DNA from: Ectobius pallidus
Lineage: Eukaryota; Arthropoda; Insecta; Blattodea; Ectobiidae
Reading direction: 5' to 3'
Assembly (NCBI GenBank): GCA_964059195.1
Contig: CAXKWD010000005.1
Location: 43,167,825 to 43,231,824, forward strand
DNA length: 64,000 nt
The notes under the pieces are model-generated. The model worked only from the letters and a program-made list of their open reading frames with translations, had not been told where the DNA came from and did not search any database. This document shows, piece by piece, positions 1 to 11,485 of the stretch. Every line of letters starts with the position of its first letter. Positions within the stretch are counted from its first letter, which is position 1. Position numbers and translations under genes: made by a program.

Positions 1-731
1 AATCCTATTCCGAGTTTTCAGCATTAAAAGTTGAAAGTTTTAGGTCTCTTGAATCCAAAAGTACAATTTTATGTCCGTCAGTTAATTAACTGGAAAATCA
101 CATTAGGCCTATATCTGGCTGAGGCATTTTTCAGGAATGTGAAACGAATCTTGACAACGATATACTCTTGCTTTTACTAATTCTTTACATGAATAGATTT
201 TCACTTTCAGCTTTTTTTTCAATATGACTCCAAATATTTTGTACACAAACTGCATAATACTAAGAGCTAAAATTTATTTGAAAAAAACAAATCAGATAAA
301 TTCTCCGAATAGCAGTTTCAATTTAATCATCTCATTCACAAAGTCAAGCTAAAAGTCTTGCCTCGGTAGTAATACAGCTTTGAATAGGGTTTAGACAACT
401 GAATATGCATTCTTTCAATTCAGGCGCTACTCTAGTTTGGAAAACGGAGGGTAGAGAATTTTCAAAGTGGATATTTCCGTTACTATTAATAGTCCTTACT
501 TGTTTTGTAAGTAAGTCCAAATTAATACCGGTTAGTTAAGTAGGCCTACAGTCGGTTCTGGGTCTTTGGATTCTACCGACGCTGCCTGTGCAGCCAGATA
601 GACAGGCCAACAGATAGGCAGACGGTAATTTCCGAAACGTATTGGGTTCTAGGTGTCACATTTTATTACGATTTTCCCCACAGTTTACTTTGTCTTACAC
701 AAACACATATGGCAAAACATTACTTCATAAG
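1..731. other. AT-rich sequence, no gene recognised
   Basis: I see no coding potential or recognisable repeat in this stretch. It contains two copies of the palindrome TAGGCCTA (104-111 and 541-548), which is over-represented in the whole window. Confidence 0.6.
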
Positions 732-1498
732 TAGACCTGGGATTTTAAGGCAAATGCCTATTTTGTTCCTTACGGAATAACATGAACATTTTTGAATATG
801 TGGACGTTTCATGATAAATCACTTACATTTATAGAGTTTTATAGTACCCTAAAATGCCTATTTGGACCTATAGAGCCTATTTTACTATTTTAGTGCCTAA
901 AATGCCTTTTTTCTACATTTAAAATAAAATTCAACTTCTGTAATTTTTACAATCTTATAATGGACACCCCTCAATGAACAGCAGAGGTGGGTTTTTTCAC
1001 AGAAACATGATTATTCCAAACAATTTCCCCTAAAGGAATTCTGACTGACTGGGGTGGGGGAGGATTAAGGGGGAAGGACTACTGTGTCAAGTCACAAGTG
1101 AAAGAACATCTGATTAAGTGATATAGTTCGTGATGCCTAATTTTGCAGTTAATTCTGTTAAGAATAGGTATACTACGTTTCTTGCAGTAAAAAAAATATT
1201 TAAAGTCTATTTTCTGTTTATCTACACATTTTTAAAGCATATTTTAAGTGCCTATTTTCTTTTTTAAGTAGGTAGGGGACTGGCGCACCCCGTTAACAAA
1301 TCCGCTGTGAATATCCCCTTACGTGATCACCAGGGGTCGTTCGCGAACCTGAGGAATAACTTAACAAGGAGGTATAAACCTAACAGAAAGGTGAAATAGT
1401 TTTTAAAAAGTTGAAAAATTAATGCCTATTTACTTGTTTTAATAGCCTAATCTAGGTACCTAAAACTAATTTTTTTAGAGCCTAAAATCCCAGGTCTA
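732..1498. mobile_element. Non-autonomous hAT-like element with perfect 8-bp TSD
   Basis: The element begins tagacctgggattttaaggc and ends with the near-perfect inverse, agcctaaaatcccaggtcta. It is flanked by the identical octamer ttcataag at 724-731 and 1499-1506. An 8-bp duplication with short terminal inverted repeats is the hallmark of the hAT superfamily. The interior encodes nothing, but both ends carry many short subterminal motifs of the type tgcctattt or its inverse (for example around 758, 856, 890, 1250 and 1420), as expected for transposase-binding sites. A central GC-richer block lies around 1275-1370. The superfamily call rests on duplication length and structure, not on a transposase. 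Confidence 0.85.
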
Positions 1499-1506
1499 TT
1501 CATAAG

Positions 1507-2989
1507 TTATTATTTAATATTCCAATATTCGGTGTAATAGGATAATAAGGAATGGTTTACAACGGTATGATTTTATTAAATTCCAGGTCAAAGCTATTCT
1601 CTGTTGAAATGTGTCGTGGAGAGAGATTCATGTGGCTTCACACAGAATGTGCCATTACGGGCAGTAACGGCATGCGGAAAGAATGCAACATAAAGTGTTA
1701 CGAACCGTACAGTAGTTCCAAGACACTTAAAGGGATTATCATATCCCGAACACATACAATGCCATTTATTAACCACAAAATACCAGTAATCCTTTGCAAT
1801 AGAGGAAAATAGAGAAAGGAATATTTTTCCGGGTCGTATGCAGAAGAATATTCATTAGGACACGGTATACTGTGAAACAAGAATAGTAAATAAATTAAAT
1901 TGAGGAACAGAGGAAGAGTTTGAAATACGGACCGATATCGAGTATTTTTAAATTTCTCATACCAACCTTGAAAAGTTAATTGCAATTTTAATCTTATAGT
2001 CGGCACGGAAATGTTTTAGACCAAGCATGTCCTACTATGACCCTAGGGAGACTTCGTTCCTCTTTGAAGGTTGCCCGCACAGTATTAATACGTATACTAT
2101 GGTTGCCCATCCCAATGCACTAATGCAAAGACATAGTAATGCGTTTCAGTTAAGTGAAGGTACTAATATGAGTTCTTCAAACCAACGCCGCATGTTTCAT
2201 AGTGACTGGGAGGATTATATTTTTTGTCACGATAAAATCAGATGTTTGATCTGTTCGACGCAATTCAATGATGTTTTTCACTTTAATAATAAAATTAATT
2301 TTACCAAATATTGTCGTACAAACTGTGGGAAGCACGTACTGTCAGACATGTATAAGAATTATGTTGTGCAGTGTTTGTAGCGATAGCATTAATACTGAGC
2401 AATTAAATTCTTTTTTACAAGATGCAGATGCTAATAAGGTAGTAGCAATGAATACGGAAATTGAGGAAAGCTTTCTGAAAAGATTCAGAACATTTTTTTG
2501 TTTTGTTTTCTCTGGCACAGACACAAGTGACAGTTATCTGTGTTTAATCGAGCAGTGACTCCAACTTAATTTCGTTTGATGAGCCATGAGATTATGTTCA
2601 GATATTGATAATCAGCCTGATTTTTTTCAAGCTGATGGAACAAACAGTCGTCAGCATTCCTTTCCAGAACATGTCCAAAACGAATAATGGTACTATGGGA
2701 CTGTCGCTATTATATTATTCTAACATCATTATGTATTGAATTGTATTACTTCCGAACTAGCTTTCAAATCCACCACTGGCAATGACATATCAAGCGGTTG
2801 TTTTCATTCCCGATGTCAAGAGATTGACATCAGATGTTTCGTACCAAGTGGGTTAAGTAAACGTGTAGGCGAGTTTCGCATACCTGTTTCAGACAGTGAG
2901 ATGGATAGGTATTATCCGCTTTAGAAGCGGCCCTAAAGTAAACAAGCAAGTAACTTTAACGCATCAGTCGTATCTACTTTAGAATAGTT
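1507..2989. other. No gene recognised
   Basis: Several short open frames occur (the longest about 117 codons at 2027-2380), but none shows a recognisable domain or splice context. The stretch is probably old, unclassifiable repeat or spacer. Confidence 0.5.
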
Positions 2990-2997
2990 TTTTTTTA

Positions 2998-3633
2998 TAG
3001 GGATGGGTCCTCGATACTTTTGATACCTCGATACTCTCGATACTTGCATGGTATGGCATCGAGCGATACTTCAGAAAATTCGCTCGGTACTTTTTCGATA
3101 CTTTGGTAATTCTGCAATTTAAGTAAATGCGGTATCTCTTTCTGCTTTTAGTAGTCTACTAAATATAGTAAATACTTCTATTTCTCCTTGAAATAGAGAA
3201 AAACACTGTGACTTTTGTCTAGTCATAAATAAAGACTTTTCTACTTTTAAAATCCAAACAGAAATCCAATTGTTTCGTTTCCTGTCAAACGTTTCAATAA
3301 CAACCAACAAGCAAGCTGACTGTCCAAACCCCATTGTAATTTTTGAACAAAAACTTGTAAGTGAACTGTTTTAAAAACTAATTTTAGTTTTAATGTAAAT
3401 TAGAGTTTAAAAATAATTATAGGTTACTGATGATATTAAATTTTGTCTCATTAAATATGCAAACTTAATTAATTTAGTTGGTATTACACAGTTCTCTCAA
3501 CTTTTAATTTTTAATCTACCTATTTATTGAAACTAGAAATGTTGACGGTATCGAGTATCGAAGTATCGAGTATCGATTAAAAAATCATGTATCGGTATCG
3601 AGTATCGAGAAAATTGGTATCGACCCATCCCTA
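2998..3633. mobile_element. Non-autonomous hAT-like element, subterminal 'tcgatac' repeats
   Basis: Terminal inverted repeats are tagggatgggtc at the left and gacccatcccta at the right. The flanks 2990-2997 (tttttttA) and 3634-3641 (gttttttA) match at 7 of 8 positions, compatible with an 8-bp hAT duplication in a T-rich target. Just inside each end is a dense cluster of the motif tcgatac or gtatcga: at least six at 3011-3105 and at least seven at 3548-3620, in opposite orientation. The interior (3110-3540) has no coding frame. The element is non-autonomous. Confidence 0.8.
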
Positions 3634-3865
3634 GTTTTTTACATTACTTTTTTACATTAGCGCCGACTCTAGAGCGGGCAATGCCTACCCAATCCACTAT
3701 TTAAAACGTTTCCGAGCAGACTTTAGTGGCGGTCGTTATGTCGGTAACTTGAGTGCAGGCACAACTAGGCGCGTCATACTTAGCTAGGCCCTACTATAAA
3801 TTAAATCGAAAGTCAATATCAGGTTTCAAATGTTTATACAGGGATTGGTTAGGCATGTTCTATAG

Positions 3866-4096
3866 CAGGCCTGTCGTACTGTACTCGCAAGGTGTGAAGT
3901 CTCTCCCATACTTCCCCTCCCTTCGTGACCTTCAGTTCCGCAACTGAACCGATCGCCACGCTTTGGTTGTCACAAAGAGAGCGGAAGCAGGAGAATAACA
4001 TACAGTTGCGCAACTGAACCAATCGCTACGTTTTGGAGGCCGGAGGGAATGTAGGGGAATGATTTCACACCTTGGGAGTACTCTTTGACAGGCCTG
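3866..4096. mobile_element. Small inverted-repeat MITE
   Basis: The left end reads caggcctgtc, followed by a match containing agtactcNcaaggtgtgaa (or close variants); the right end is the inverse (ttcacaccttgggagtact, then gacaggcctg). The arms remain alignable for about 70 bp with substitutions. Inside, a block beginning gcaactgaacc occurs twice in direct orientation (about 3941 and 4012). No target duplication could be fixed, so the family is not assigned. Confidence 0.55.
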
Positions 4097-4199
4097 TTCT
4101 GTACGAAGAGGTGGGGGAGTGTATCACGCGATGACAACAAGAATGCGCTCAGGTATAAGCAGGTAGAGATAAAAGTGTACCCATTCCATATTGGAAAGG

Positions 4200-4410
4200 T
4201 AGAGTCAGACTAAAAAGTGCAATGCCATAGGCGGGATGTGAACCAGGATCTTCGGTTTTTCGTTCCGCTGCTTTACTCCATGTGAGTCAATTGAAGAATT
4301 TAATGTTGTACAGTCACATTGCCATGGTAACTCAATTGGTAGAGCAACGGCACGGAGAGCCGAAGATCCTGGTTCTGGTTATGGCACTGAATTTTTCAGT
4401 CTGGCTCTTA
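4200..4410. repeat. Head-to-head pair of tRNA-like (SINE) sequences forming a palindrome
   Basis: At 4320-4384 on the plus strand a tRNA-like sequence has an A-box-like stretch (aactcaattggtagagc) and a B-box-like end after ccgaagatcctggttc. An inverted relative lies at 4225-4290. The flanks also mirror each other: agagtcagactaaaaagtgc at the left and the inverse of gcactgaatttttcag plus tctggctct at the right. The whole is therefore an inverted dimer of a tRNA-derived unit with a spacer. Stem pairing is imperfect, so these are not functional tRNA genes. Confidence 0.55.
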
Positions 4411-6100
4411 TCTTTCCACTTTAGACTAGACATGCCAGTGTAAAAGAATTATCATTCACGTTCCATATTCCCTTAATAACGAAGGCATAATCAAATAACT
4501 TATATCCGATTTACATTCTACACATAAATAATAACCAGTAAAATGTAAATAAATTGTCCTTTCATTATCTTCGAGGAGACTGCAGTCTGCAGTAGATGCA
4601 CTCGAGGCACTCACCGCTTATGCTGTGGAATGACTGTCCATACACAGAACGTCATACTGGATACAAGTCACACTAAATTTGAGTCTTCAATCCCTGTATA
4701 AACATTCGAAGCCTGTTAAATATTAAAAAATATGTGAAGCAATGAGAGATATTTGAGATAAAGAAAGGTAGTTTGTAGGAAATACTAAGAAAGTGTCATA
4801 TAAGATAATGGAATAATTTGTAGAAAGCATTCAGAAAGTGTAGTGTGAGATATTAAGAGCTTAAATGCTTTGATATTAATCTTAGATATTGAGATGGATT
4901 ATTATTGGAAATTGATTCAAGATTAGTAAAAACAGAAGAGACTGATTAATATAAAGGACAGTCAACTTAGAAGAATAGTCTTTCATCAGGAAGGCTTACT
5001 ATTATATCTAAGATGTGTTGGTTAATTCCGCCTTTAAGGTATTGAACTAGGAAAAATGGCAAAGGTACTGATTGAGTGTACTGCAACGCAAGACGTCAAT
5101 AAACTGTGTGAGCAGGAGTTAGTTAGCTATATATTGTCTCTTTATAATGATGCCATTGGTAATACAAATGATCAGGAAGAGAAGAGTTGCCAATAGCTAA
5201 TTATAGAGTTTTCAGAATTACTAAGCTCCTCCTACAGAACTTGGCAAAGGTTTAGTACTGTGTAACTTACAATGGACATCTTCAACAGTAACAGCTACTG
5301 TAACCAGCTTACCTATCGTCTAATAAACTTCATCTGTCATCTTCTAATAAAACATTTATTGCTTCGCAACGTTTCTTGTTATCAAGAGCACACGAACTCG
5401 CGACAGTTTCATTTATATGCGGAATTACACCACAAATTAAATGGAAATAAAGGCAAAGATAAGATTGAGTTGGAAAAATTCAACTAGCAAATATGATTAC
5501 GTTCCAAGTCTGCAATAATAAGTACACCAAAAGTTTGAGAGGTTGAAATAATGACGTTGGCCTACGTGGGTTGCAAAGAGGCAAAAACCATTTCCCGTTG
5601 GGCACTCCTAATACAGAGATAGGAAAAAAGTTAAGTATCTTTCCTATAAGAATGGTGAGGATTCTTGTGTGACGTGGCGTCTTCCATTTACCTTCGCAAT
5701 CATCATCATAATCAAATAGATCATCGTACGTAATACTTTTATTTGCCTTCCACCACGCCCAGAGTGCTCCAACCATAGGCCATCTCTCCAGTCTCAACTT
5801 TTCGGAAATTTTGTTCCGTCGATTCTGTCTGGTCCAGCTTGTTTCCTAGGTACGGGATTTAGCTGTTGGATTTCAGCATTTCCAAACGTAACGTCTTTAT
5901 CCTATAACTGTTGCTGTCTCCAATCCGGCATTCTCATAATGGAGTCAGGAAAACCTCGTGAAAAACTCTCACGGATCGGCTGCCACGAGTGTTGAATCGC
6001 GACCTCCGAGACAATTCCAGGCATGCTGCATTATCTTCTAGCTCGTCATGGGCTCTGGAGATCTGAGCTCCCTCATATTCGTTGTCTCAAATTTGGTTAC
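4411..6100. other. No gene recognised; right part may be LINE 3' UTR
   Basis: 4411-5470 is featureless AT-rich DNA. The segment 5480-6100 lies directly downstream (minus strand) of a decayed LINE coding end and contains a long open frame (105 codons, 5480-5797 minus) rich in gat repeats. It is more likely LINE 3' untranslated sequence than a gene. Confidence 0.4.
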
Positions 6101-6108
6101 ATATTAGG

Positions 6109-6580
6109 CATCATCTACTTCTTGTTGCTTTTTCTCTTTCTATTACATGATTTGCGAAGGCTCCAAATGCTTCTCTGGCTCCTTTCGATGTCCAGAAGCT
6201 TAATTTTGAGGGTCATATTTCGCCTGCTTGTGTTGCTATCTGGATCAGGTTTCTTCCCGCTTCTCTGTATCTTGAACATGACGTGTATTGTGCGTGATAC
6301 ATTGTGTCCTGTTCACAGTCCTCACAGTAGTAGAGATCGTCCTACGGCATTTAAATCTAATTAGGATTATTGTGAAGTAACCGTGGTCTGAAAATCTAAG
6401 AGGTTACATAACCGAAGATGATCCACTTCTGTCTTAATCTGTTTCAGGCGCTTGGAAAATAGTTTCTTGTGCCTAGTCCACGTGGAGTTCTCTTCAACAT
6501 CTTTCCCATCTATCTCGTATGTGCTCTCGAAGTCAAGTAATTCACTCCTTTTATTATATCGTTTATTTATTTCGCACATT
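6109..6580 (-). pseudogene. Decayed R1-clade-like LINE, C-terminal coding remnant
   Basis: Reading the minus strand from about 6580 down to 6109 gives, across stops and frameshifts, a protein resembling the carboxyl end of the LINEs at 7002-8530 and 47850-48231. A stretch reading FSKRLKQIKTEVDHL is followed by DDLYYCEDCEQDTMYH, then CSRYREAG, and a Trp-containing segment (LSFWTSKG). The CxxC...H...C arrangement is the Cys/His cluster found at the end of R1/I-type reverse-transcriptase ORFs. Several stops show it is dead. The assignment depends mainly on comparison with the other two copies in the window. Confidence 0.65.
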
Positions 6581-7001
6581 AGCCTATTTCTTGTTCATTC
6601 TAGTTGGGCTGCATTTTCGAATACCACAAGAGCTCACACCATACCTTTGTCCCGCGCAATGGGATGTTTTGCCAGGTTATTACTGCTGTATTAAAGACTT
6701 GTGTGTGAACAGTTATTCTATCATGTGACAAGATGCTCTTTACATATTTGTATAATATTCCTATGGACGTACATATGGTTCACGTTAAATGAAAAATGCT
6801 GCAGTAAGAGTATACAGTATACATGCCACAGTGTGAATTTTCTCTACCCCTGCGTTTATTGACGTACATTAATTAGAGCCCCACCTGCAGCAACGCTCTA
6901 GCGAGGGCTCCTAATTGCAGGCTGATGAAGAGTTGCACTTGTATCAATTAATAAACACTGCCTGGTAACACTTGAACAAAAACTTATAGTTTAATGATTT
7001 C
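6581..7001. other. Spacer, no gene; contains LINE target site
   Basis: No gene is seen. A small inverted pair (attagagccc at about 6870 and gggctcctaat at about 6905) is present. Positions 6988-7001 (agtttaatgatttc) form the left target-site duplication of the next element. Confidence 0.5.
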
Positions 7002-7232
7002 GGGAATTTCAGAGCTTAGATCGATCACATCTTTATGAACGCATTCACTCACAGTTAATAGATATTTGGCAGCAAAAATGGGTAGTTGCCCAAAATGGTA
7101 GAATCACTCGTGACTTTTTCCCAAATATCAGAAATAGACTTAAAATGCCATGGATTAATATGTAAGCATTCATGAGCCACAGATTATATTCTCTGTTGGA
7201 CACTACATGAGAATATTATAGGAGAAAAATTC

Positions 7233-7306
7233 CTCCGGCACTGGGATTTGAACCCAGGACCTTTGGCTATTCGCGCCAATGCTCTACCAACTGAGCTAAG
7301 CCGGAG
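7233..7306 (-). tRNA. tRNA-like sequence (SINE head, probably non-functional)
   Basis: On the minus strand the sequence has an A-box (tagctcagttgg), a perfect 5-bp anticodon stem (ttggc/gccaa), a B-box (ggttcaaatcc) and a well-paired acceptor stem (tccggc/gccgga). The seven-base anticodon loop gcgaata would give anticodon GAA (Phe), but position 33 is C instead of the near-universal U. There is no sign of a terminator, and identical copies lie nearby inside a repeat. A SINE head is more likely than a working tRNA gene. Confidence 0.5.
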
Positions 7307-7546
7307 CTCAATTCACAGCACCAGATGGAACTTCTCTCCTATGACTGATTGCCCTAATGGTCTACCTCACAGACAGACAAGTTATGTCATATGCAGTACT
7401 GTGAGGCACACTAAGTAGTGATTTTTGTGACCGGGCTCCCACTGTTATTGTACAGTTAACATTCAAGATAGATATGTAAGCATTCATGAGCCACAGATTA
7501 TATTCTCTGTTGGACACTACATGAGAATATTATAGGAGAAAAATTC

Positions 7547-7620
7547 CTCCGGCACTGGGATTTGAACCCAGGACCTTTGGCTATTCGCGCCAATGCTCTA
7601 CCAACTGAGCTAAGCCGGAG
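7547..7620 (-). tRNA. tRNA-like sequence, second copy (SINE head)
   Basis: This matches the copy at 7233-7306 throughout and sits in the second direct unit of the SINE complex. It forms the left arm of a hairpin with the plus-strand copy at 7703-7776. Confidence 0.5.
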
Positions 7621-7702
7621 CTCAATTCACAGCACCAGATGGAACTTCTCTCCTATGAGATCAGTCATAGGAGAGAAGTTCCATCTGGTGCTGTGAATTG
7701 AG

Positions 7703-7776
7703 CTCCGGCTTAGCTCAGTTGGTAGAGCATTGGCGCGAATAGCCAAAGGTCCTGGGTTCAAATCCCAGTGCCGGAG
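7703..7776 (+). tRNA. tRNA-like sequence, third copy, inverted (SINE head)
   Basis: The same tRNA-like sequence in plus orientation, with the same anticodon loop gcgaata and U33-to-C change. It forms the right arm of the 7519-7803 palindrome. Confidence 0.5.
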
Positions 7777-8544
7777 GAATTTTTCTCCTATAATATTCTC
7801 ATGCCATGGATTAAATTGGACCACTTCGTCACACAGGTATTAACTGGCCACGGCAACTTTGCCGCTAACTTAATCCGTTTCAATCTCACAGACGACGATC
7901 TATGCGCTTGTGAGGACAGCGAACCAGACACCATGTATCATATGCTGTATACTTGTCCTCGATATCGAGAAGCTCGACTACTCCTCCACGAAGCCGCTAG
8001 GGCAGAAGAGGAAGCCTGGGCACCGGACCTCACGTTCTGGACGCGTAAAAACACCTTCCCAGCCCTTAAAACCTTTGCAAAAACAGCACTTCTCGAAAAG
8101 TCTATAGTAAATTAACACACCAAAGTAGACGGTCATTTGGCCACTGCTCCAGTCCGAACGAGGTTTTTGAGGGGTTTCCCTCGTTCTTAGGCGAATGCCG
8201 GACTGGTCAATAATCCCCTCAAACAGATACACGCACTACAAATCTCTAGAATACATAACTACATGTCACTAAAAAGAAACACACTCGGAAATATTGCACA
8301 TAAGACCTATCCGCACTTAGGTCTATCCTGCGCCAAAGTACAAAGACACAAGTACTCAGCCCAAACACGTCACACCATCAACATCCCCTACGGATGTACA
8401 TAAGGGCACAATAGGTATACACACATCACATATGGTTACCAAAATTTGGTCTGACCGGAGGTTTAGGCTTAATTGCTTGGCACTCCGGGGGTAAGGGTGG
8501 GCACACAAAAAAAAAAAAAAAAAAAAAAAAAGTTTAATGATTTC

Positions 8545-9928
8545 TGATTAAAACAATTGTTGCTGCTGCAAGAAGGAAATAAATAGCTCTTGTAATTAAA
8601 ATTGTGACTGCTCAATGACTTTGTGAGTGAGATTAGAAATTATATTAGCTCATCTTATGAATAAAAAGAGGAAACTTGTTGCCACTATTTCATGAAGTGT
8701 GAATAGAAAATACCTTATGAGTTTGAAACAAAATTATTACAATGAAAAGCGAAATGAATAGAATAGTCCAAGGATGAACCAAGAACACATCTCTTTGCAG
8801 TTGATAAAATAGGTAACTGATAATAGAGGTTCAGAGGAATCTTATTTTCTCGCATACTTGTAGTAAAGATAAAGTATAGTGATCGTGACAGAAAATCGAA
8901 ATAAACATAATATTGAGAAAATATGATTCACAATCATTCCTAACAAAGTAACCAAAGGGCTTGTAGAGACCTGCAGGCTAGCGGATAAACGGTGCTTGAA
9001 TTTAATTATTAAAATTTTGGACCTTGTTGAACTTTTATTGCACCCCTAGAATTTGGTGTCTATTTATGTAATAAGAAGGGTAGTTTTGTTGAAAACCTTT
9101 ATCAAAATTTTGATAGCAAGAAAAATCGCTCTAACGATTTTGATAACAATTTAAATTTCGAAACTTCTAACTTTGAGTAATAAAAGAGTTCAAGGTGAGA
9201 GAGAGATAAGTAAGGAAACATCTTGCAATAAACAGATAAATTTCATGTTGATATCTATGAGGGTGAATTATATGTAGCAAATTTCAATTTTAGGTTTTAA
9301 CTTTATTCCATCACAACTCTTGAAGTTGATATTGTGAATGCGATCCACTTAATAAGTACAGCTCATGCTTTATAAGATTCCCGATATTTGTTTATTTGTA
9401 ACAACTTCTTACAGCGTAACCCTATGCTATAGATTCCTGTATCTGATTTTATAATTTTATTTACAATTTTCTTTTTACAGTTTGTATTTGTGACAAGTAA
9501 GAATTTATGTATTCATTTTATGTTCTAACACAAGTATGCAATAAAATGATTTTATCATAAAAAGTAATTTTCAATGTTGATTGCAATAGGCCTTTGTCTA
9601 TAGCCTATTTGTTAGCCTTTTCTTGCAGAGAACCTTATGCACAGTTTTCATTTATCTTCTATTTACAATTGTATCGTTTGTATTTGTCAAATTTTAATTT
9701 TAATTTATGTAGTTATACGCCTTAGTACCATCATACAATTAAATAGTTTCGTCAATAAAATGAGTTTCTGTGCTAATGACTACCCATACACTGCAAAATG
9801 GTGATAAATGAATACTGTATTACATTTTAATTGTAACACATATAGTATGCCTCCAATAAAAATCAGTTAAATGATAAAATTAAGCTATTTAAAGACAAAC
9901 ACGCTCTCATTAAAAGTGATCTATGGTA
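8545..9928. other. AT-rich spacer containing the source of a templated duplication
   Basis: No gene is seen. Segment 9461-9625 is the apparent source of the copy at 10216-10379 inside the neighbouring element. Confidence 0.5.
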
Positions 9929-10213
9929 GGGTAAGGTGGTACATTTTAGAACATGGTACAGTTCTGAACGGACTAAGATATTTATCCACTTTTGGGTTTC
10001 AAATGTTGGCCAACCTATTTTTAATTATATAGCGTCCATACTGATTGTTTTGTTGTCCTGTATGCGCGAGAATGATGTTTTAAGCTTTCTCATTTGGCCA
10101 TAAATTATTATTTTCCGATCGAAGGTAAGAACTCCATGCTTTAAAAATGGCACGTTATAAAATTGCTTATAATTGCACGTTGTGTTACTGGAATATATTG
10201 TCGTAGCCCATGG

Positions 10214-10518
10214 ACTTACAATTTCTTTTTACAGTTTGTATTTGTGACAAGTAAGAATTTATGTATTCATTTTATGTTCTAACACAAGTATGCAATAAAA
10301 TGATTTTATCATAAAAAGTAATTTTCAATGTTGATTGCAATAGGCCTTTGTCTATAGCCTATTTGTTAGCCTTTTCTTGATGTTTTAAGCTTTCTCATTT
10401 GGCCATAAATTATTATTTTCCGATCGAAGGTAAGAACTCCATGCTTTAAAAATGGCACGTTATAAAATTGCTTATAATTGCACGTTGTGTTACTGGAATA
10501 TATTGTCGTAGCCCATGG
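10214..10518 (+). repeat. Templated duplication: copy of 9461-9625 joined to copy of 10073-10213
   Basis: Positions 10216-10379 repeat 9461-9625 almost exactly, and 10378-10518 repeat 10073-10213 almost exactly. The order is therefore source A (outside the element), B, A', B'. A single insertion of A'+B' immediately after B explains the arrangement. Confidence 0.85.
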
Positions 10519-10559
10519 GCTAACAATAGCAAACCCTCTCCCCCGTGGATTTTCTAACA

Positions 10560-11485
10560 CATATATTTTTTTGTTGGTATTGTCGTCTAGTTTAAGATTT
10601 TAAATGTTTGCCCCTTATCAATTACAGCATATACCCGGAAAACCACGGAAATCCGGGGAAATGAGTTTGTTTAAATTTTTTATTGTTCTTTGCCCCTAAT
10701 ATTCCCAGGGAATTTCTGACTCACTCATTTTTGTTATATTGCCATCTAGTTTAAGGTTTCAGTTGTTTGCCCCTTACAAATTACAACATATCGCCGGAAA
10801 ACCCGGAAAACCACGTATATACGGAGAAAATGACTATGTTTTATTTTTTTAATCGTTGTTCTTTCCTCCTAATATTCAAAGGGAATTTCTGACTCATATG
10901 TTTTTTGTTGGCATTACCATCTAGATTAAGATTTCAGTTGTTTGCCTCTTATCATTTACAGCATATCCCCGGAAAACTCCGAAAACCACGGAAATCCGGA
11001 AAAATTGACTTCGTTGAAATTTTTGAAAATCTTTGTTCTTTGCTCCTAATATTCGCAGGGAATTTGTTTTTTTGTTGGTATTGCCATCTAGTTTAAGGTT
11101 TCAGTTCTTTGCCCGTTATCAATTACTGCAAATCAACGTAAACCCTGAAAACCATGGAAATCTGGAGAAAATTACTTTGTTTTAATTTTTTTAAATCTTA
11201 CTTATTTGCTTCTAATATTCAAAGGGAATTTGTGACTCATATGCTTTTGTATTGGTAATGCCATCTAGATTAAGGGATCAGTTGTTTTCCCCTTATCAAT
11301 TACAGCATATCTCCGGAAATCTCCCAAAACCACAAAAATCCGGAGAAAATGAGTTTCTTTTAATTTTCTAAAAATCTTTGTTCTTTGATACTAATATTCC
11401 CAGGGAATTTCTGAATCACATACTTTTGTTGCTATTGCCATATAGTTTAAGGTTTCAGTTGTTTTCCCCTTACCAATTACAGCAT
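10560..11485 (+). repeat. Left array: six ~170-bp tandem repeats
   Basis: Each unit carries a 'gccatctagtttaag' box, then 'cagttgtttgccccttatc', then 'aattacagcatat', a ccggaaaaccacggaaatcc segment, a T-rich stretch and 'cctaatattcccagggaatt'. Unit starts are near 10573, 10738, 10910, 11084, 11260 and 11436; the last is cut short after aattacagcat. Spacing grows from about 165 to 176 bp. The units have diverged from one another, so the array is not recent. Confidence 0.9.

Larger units (their letters stand above)
7159..7800. mobile_element. tRNA-derived SINE complex inserted in the LINE, 14-bp TSD, partly palindromic
   Basis: The 14-mer atgccatggattaa occurs at 7145-7158 and 7801-7814, and the LINE reading frame continues across if 7159-7800 is removed. 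The insert holds one unit of about 314 bp (7159-7472), a second partial copy in direct orientation (7473-7661) and a third in inverse orientation (7667-7800). The last two make a hairpin with arms of about 140 bp around 7662. Each copy carries the same 73-74 nt tRNA-like sequence. No poly(A) tail is evident. Confidence 0.85.
7002..8530 (+). mobile_element. 5'-truncated R1-clade-like LINE with poly(A) and 14-bp TSD
   Basis: The same 14-mer, agtttaatgatttc, lies at 6988-7001 and 8531-8544, and the element ends in a poly(A) run at about 8505-8530: the signature of target-primed reverse transcription. Coding sequence of the ORF2 carboxyl end reads in frame from 7002 to 7158 (ITRDFFPNIRNRLKMPWIN near its end) and resumes at 7801 after a SINE insertion (MPWIKLDHFVTQVLTGHG), ending with the stop at 8113-8115. 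The Cys/His cluster CACEDSEPDTMYHMLYTC is intact. The 3' UTR runs to the poly(A), with a terminal gcactccggggg motif shared with the fragment at 51045-51320. Reverse transcriptase and endonuclease domains are missing, lost by 5' truncation. Clade assignment is by resemblance only. Confidence 0.88.

Noticed and set aside
6023..6364. 113-codon hydrophobic open frame on the plus strand, resembling a membrane protein
   Set aside because: It is antisense to a recognisable decayed LINE coding sequence; hydrophobicity is a by-product of reading that sequence backwards.
7233..7776. Three possible functional tRNA-Phe (GAA) genes
   Set aside because: Base 33 is C, the first acceptor pair is mismatched or extended, and all copies are inside a SINE with a target-site duplication.
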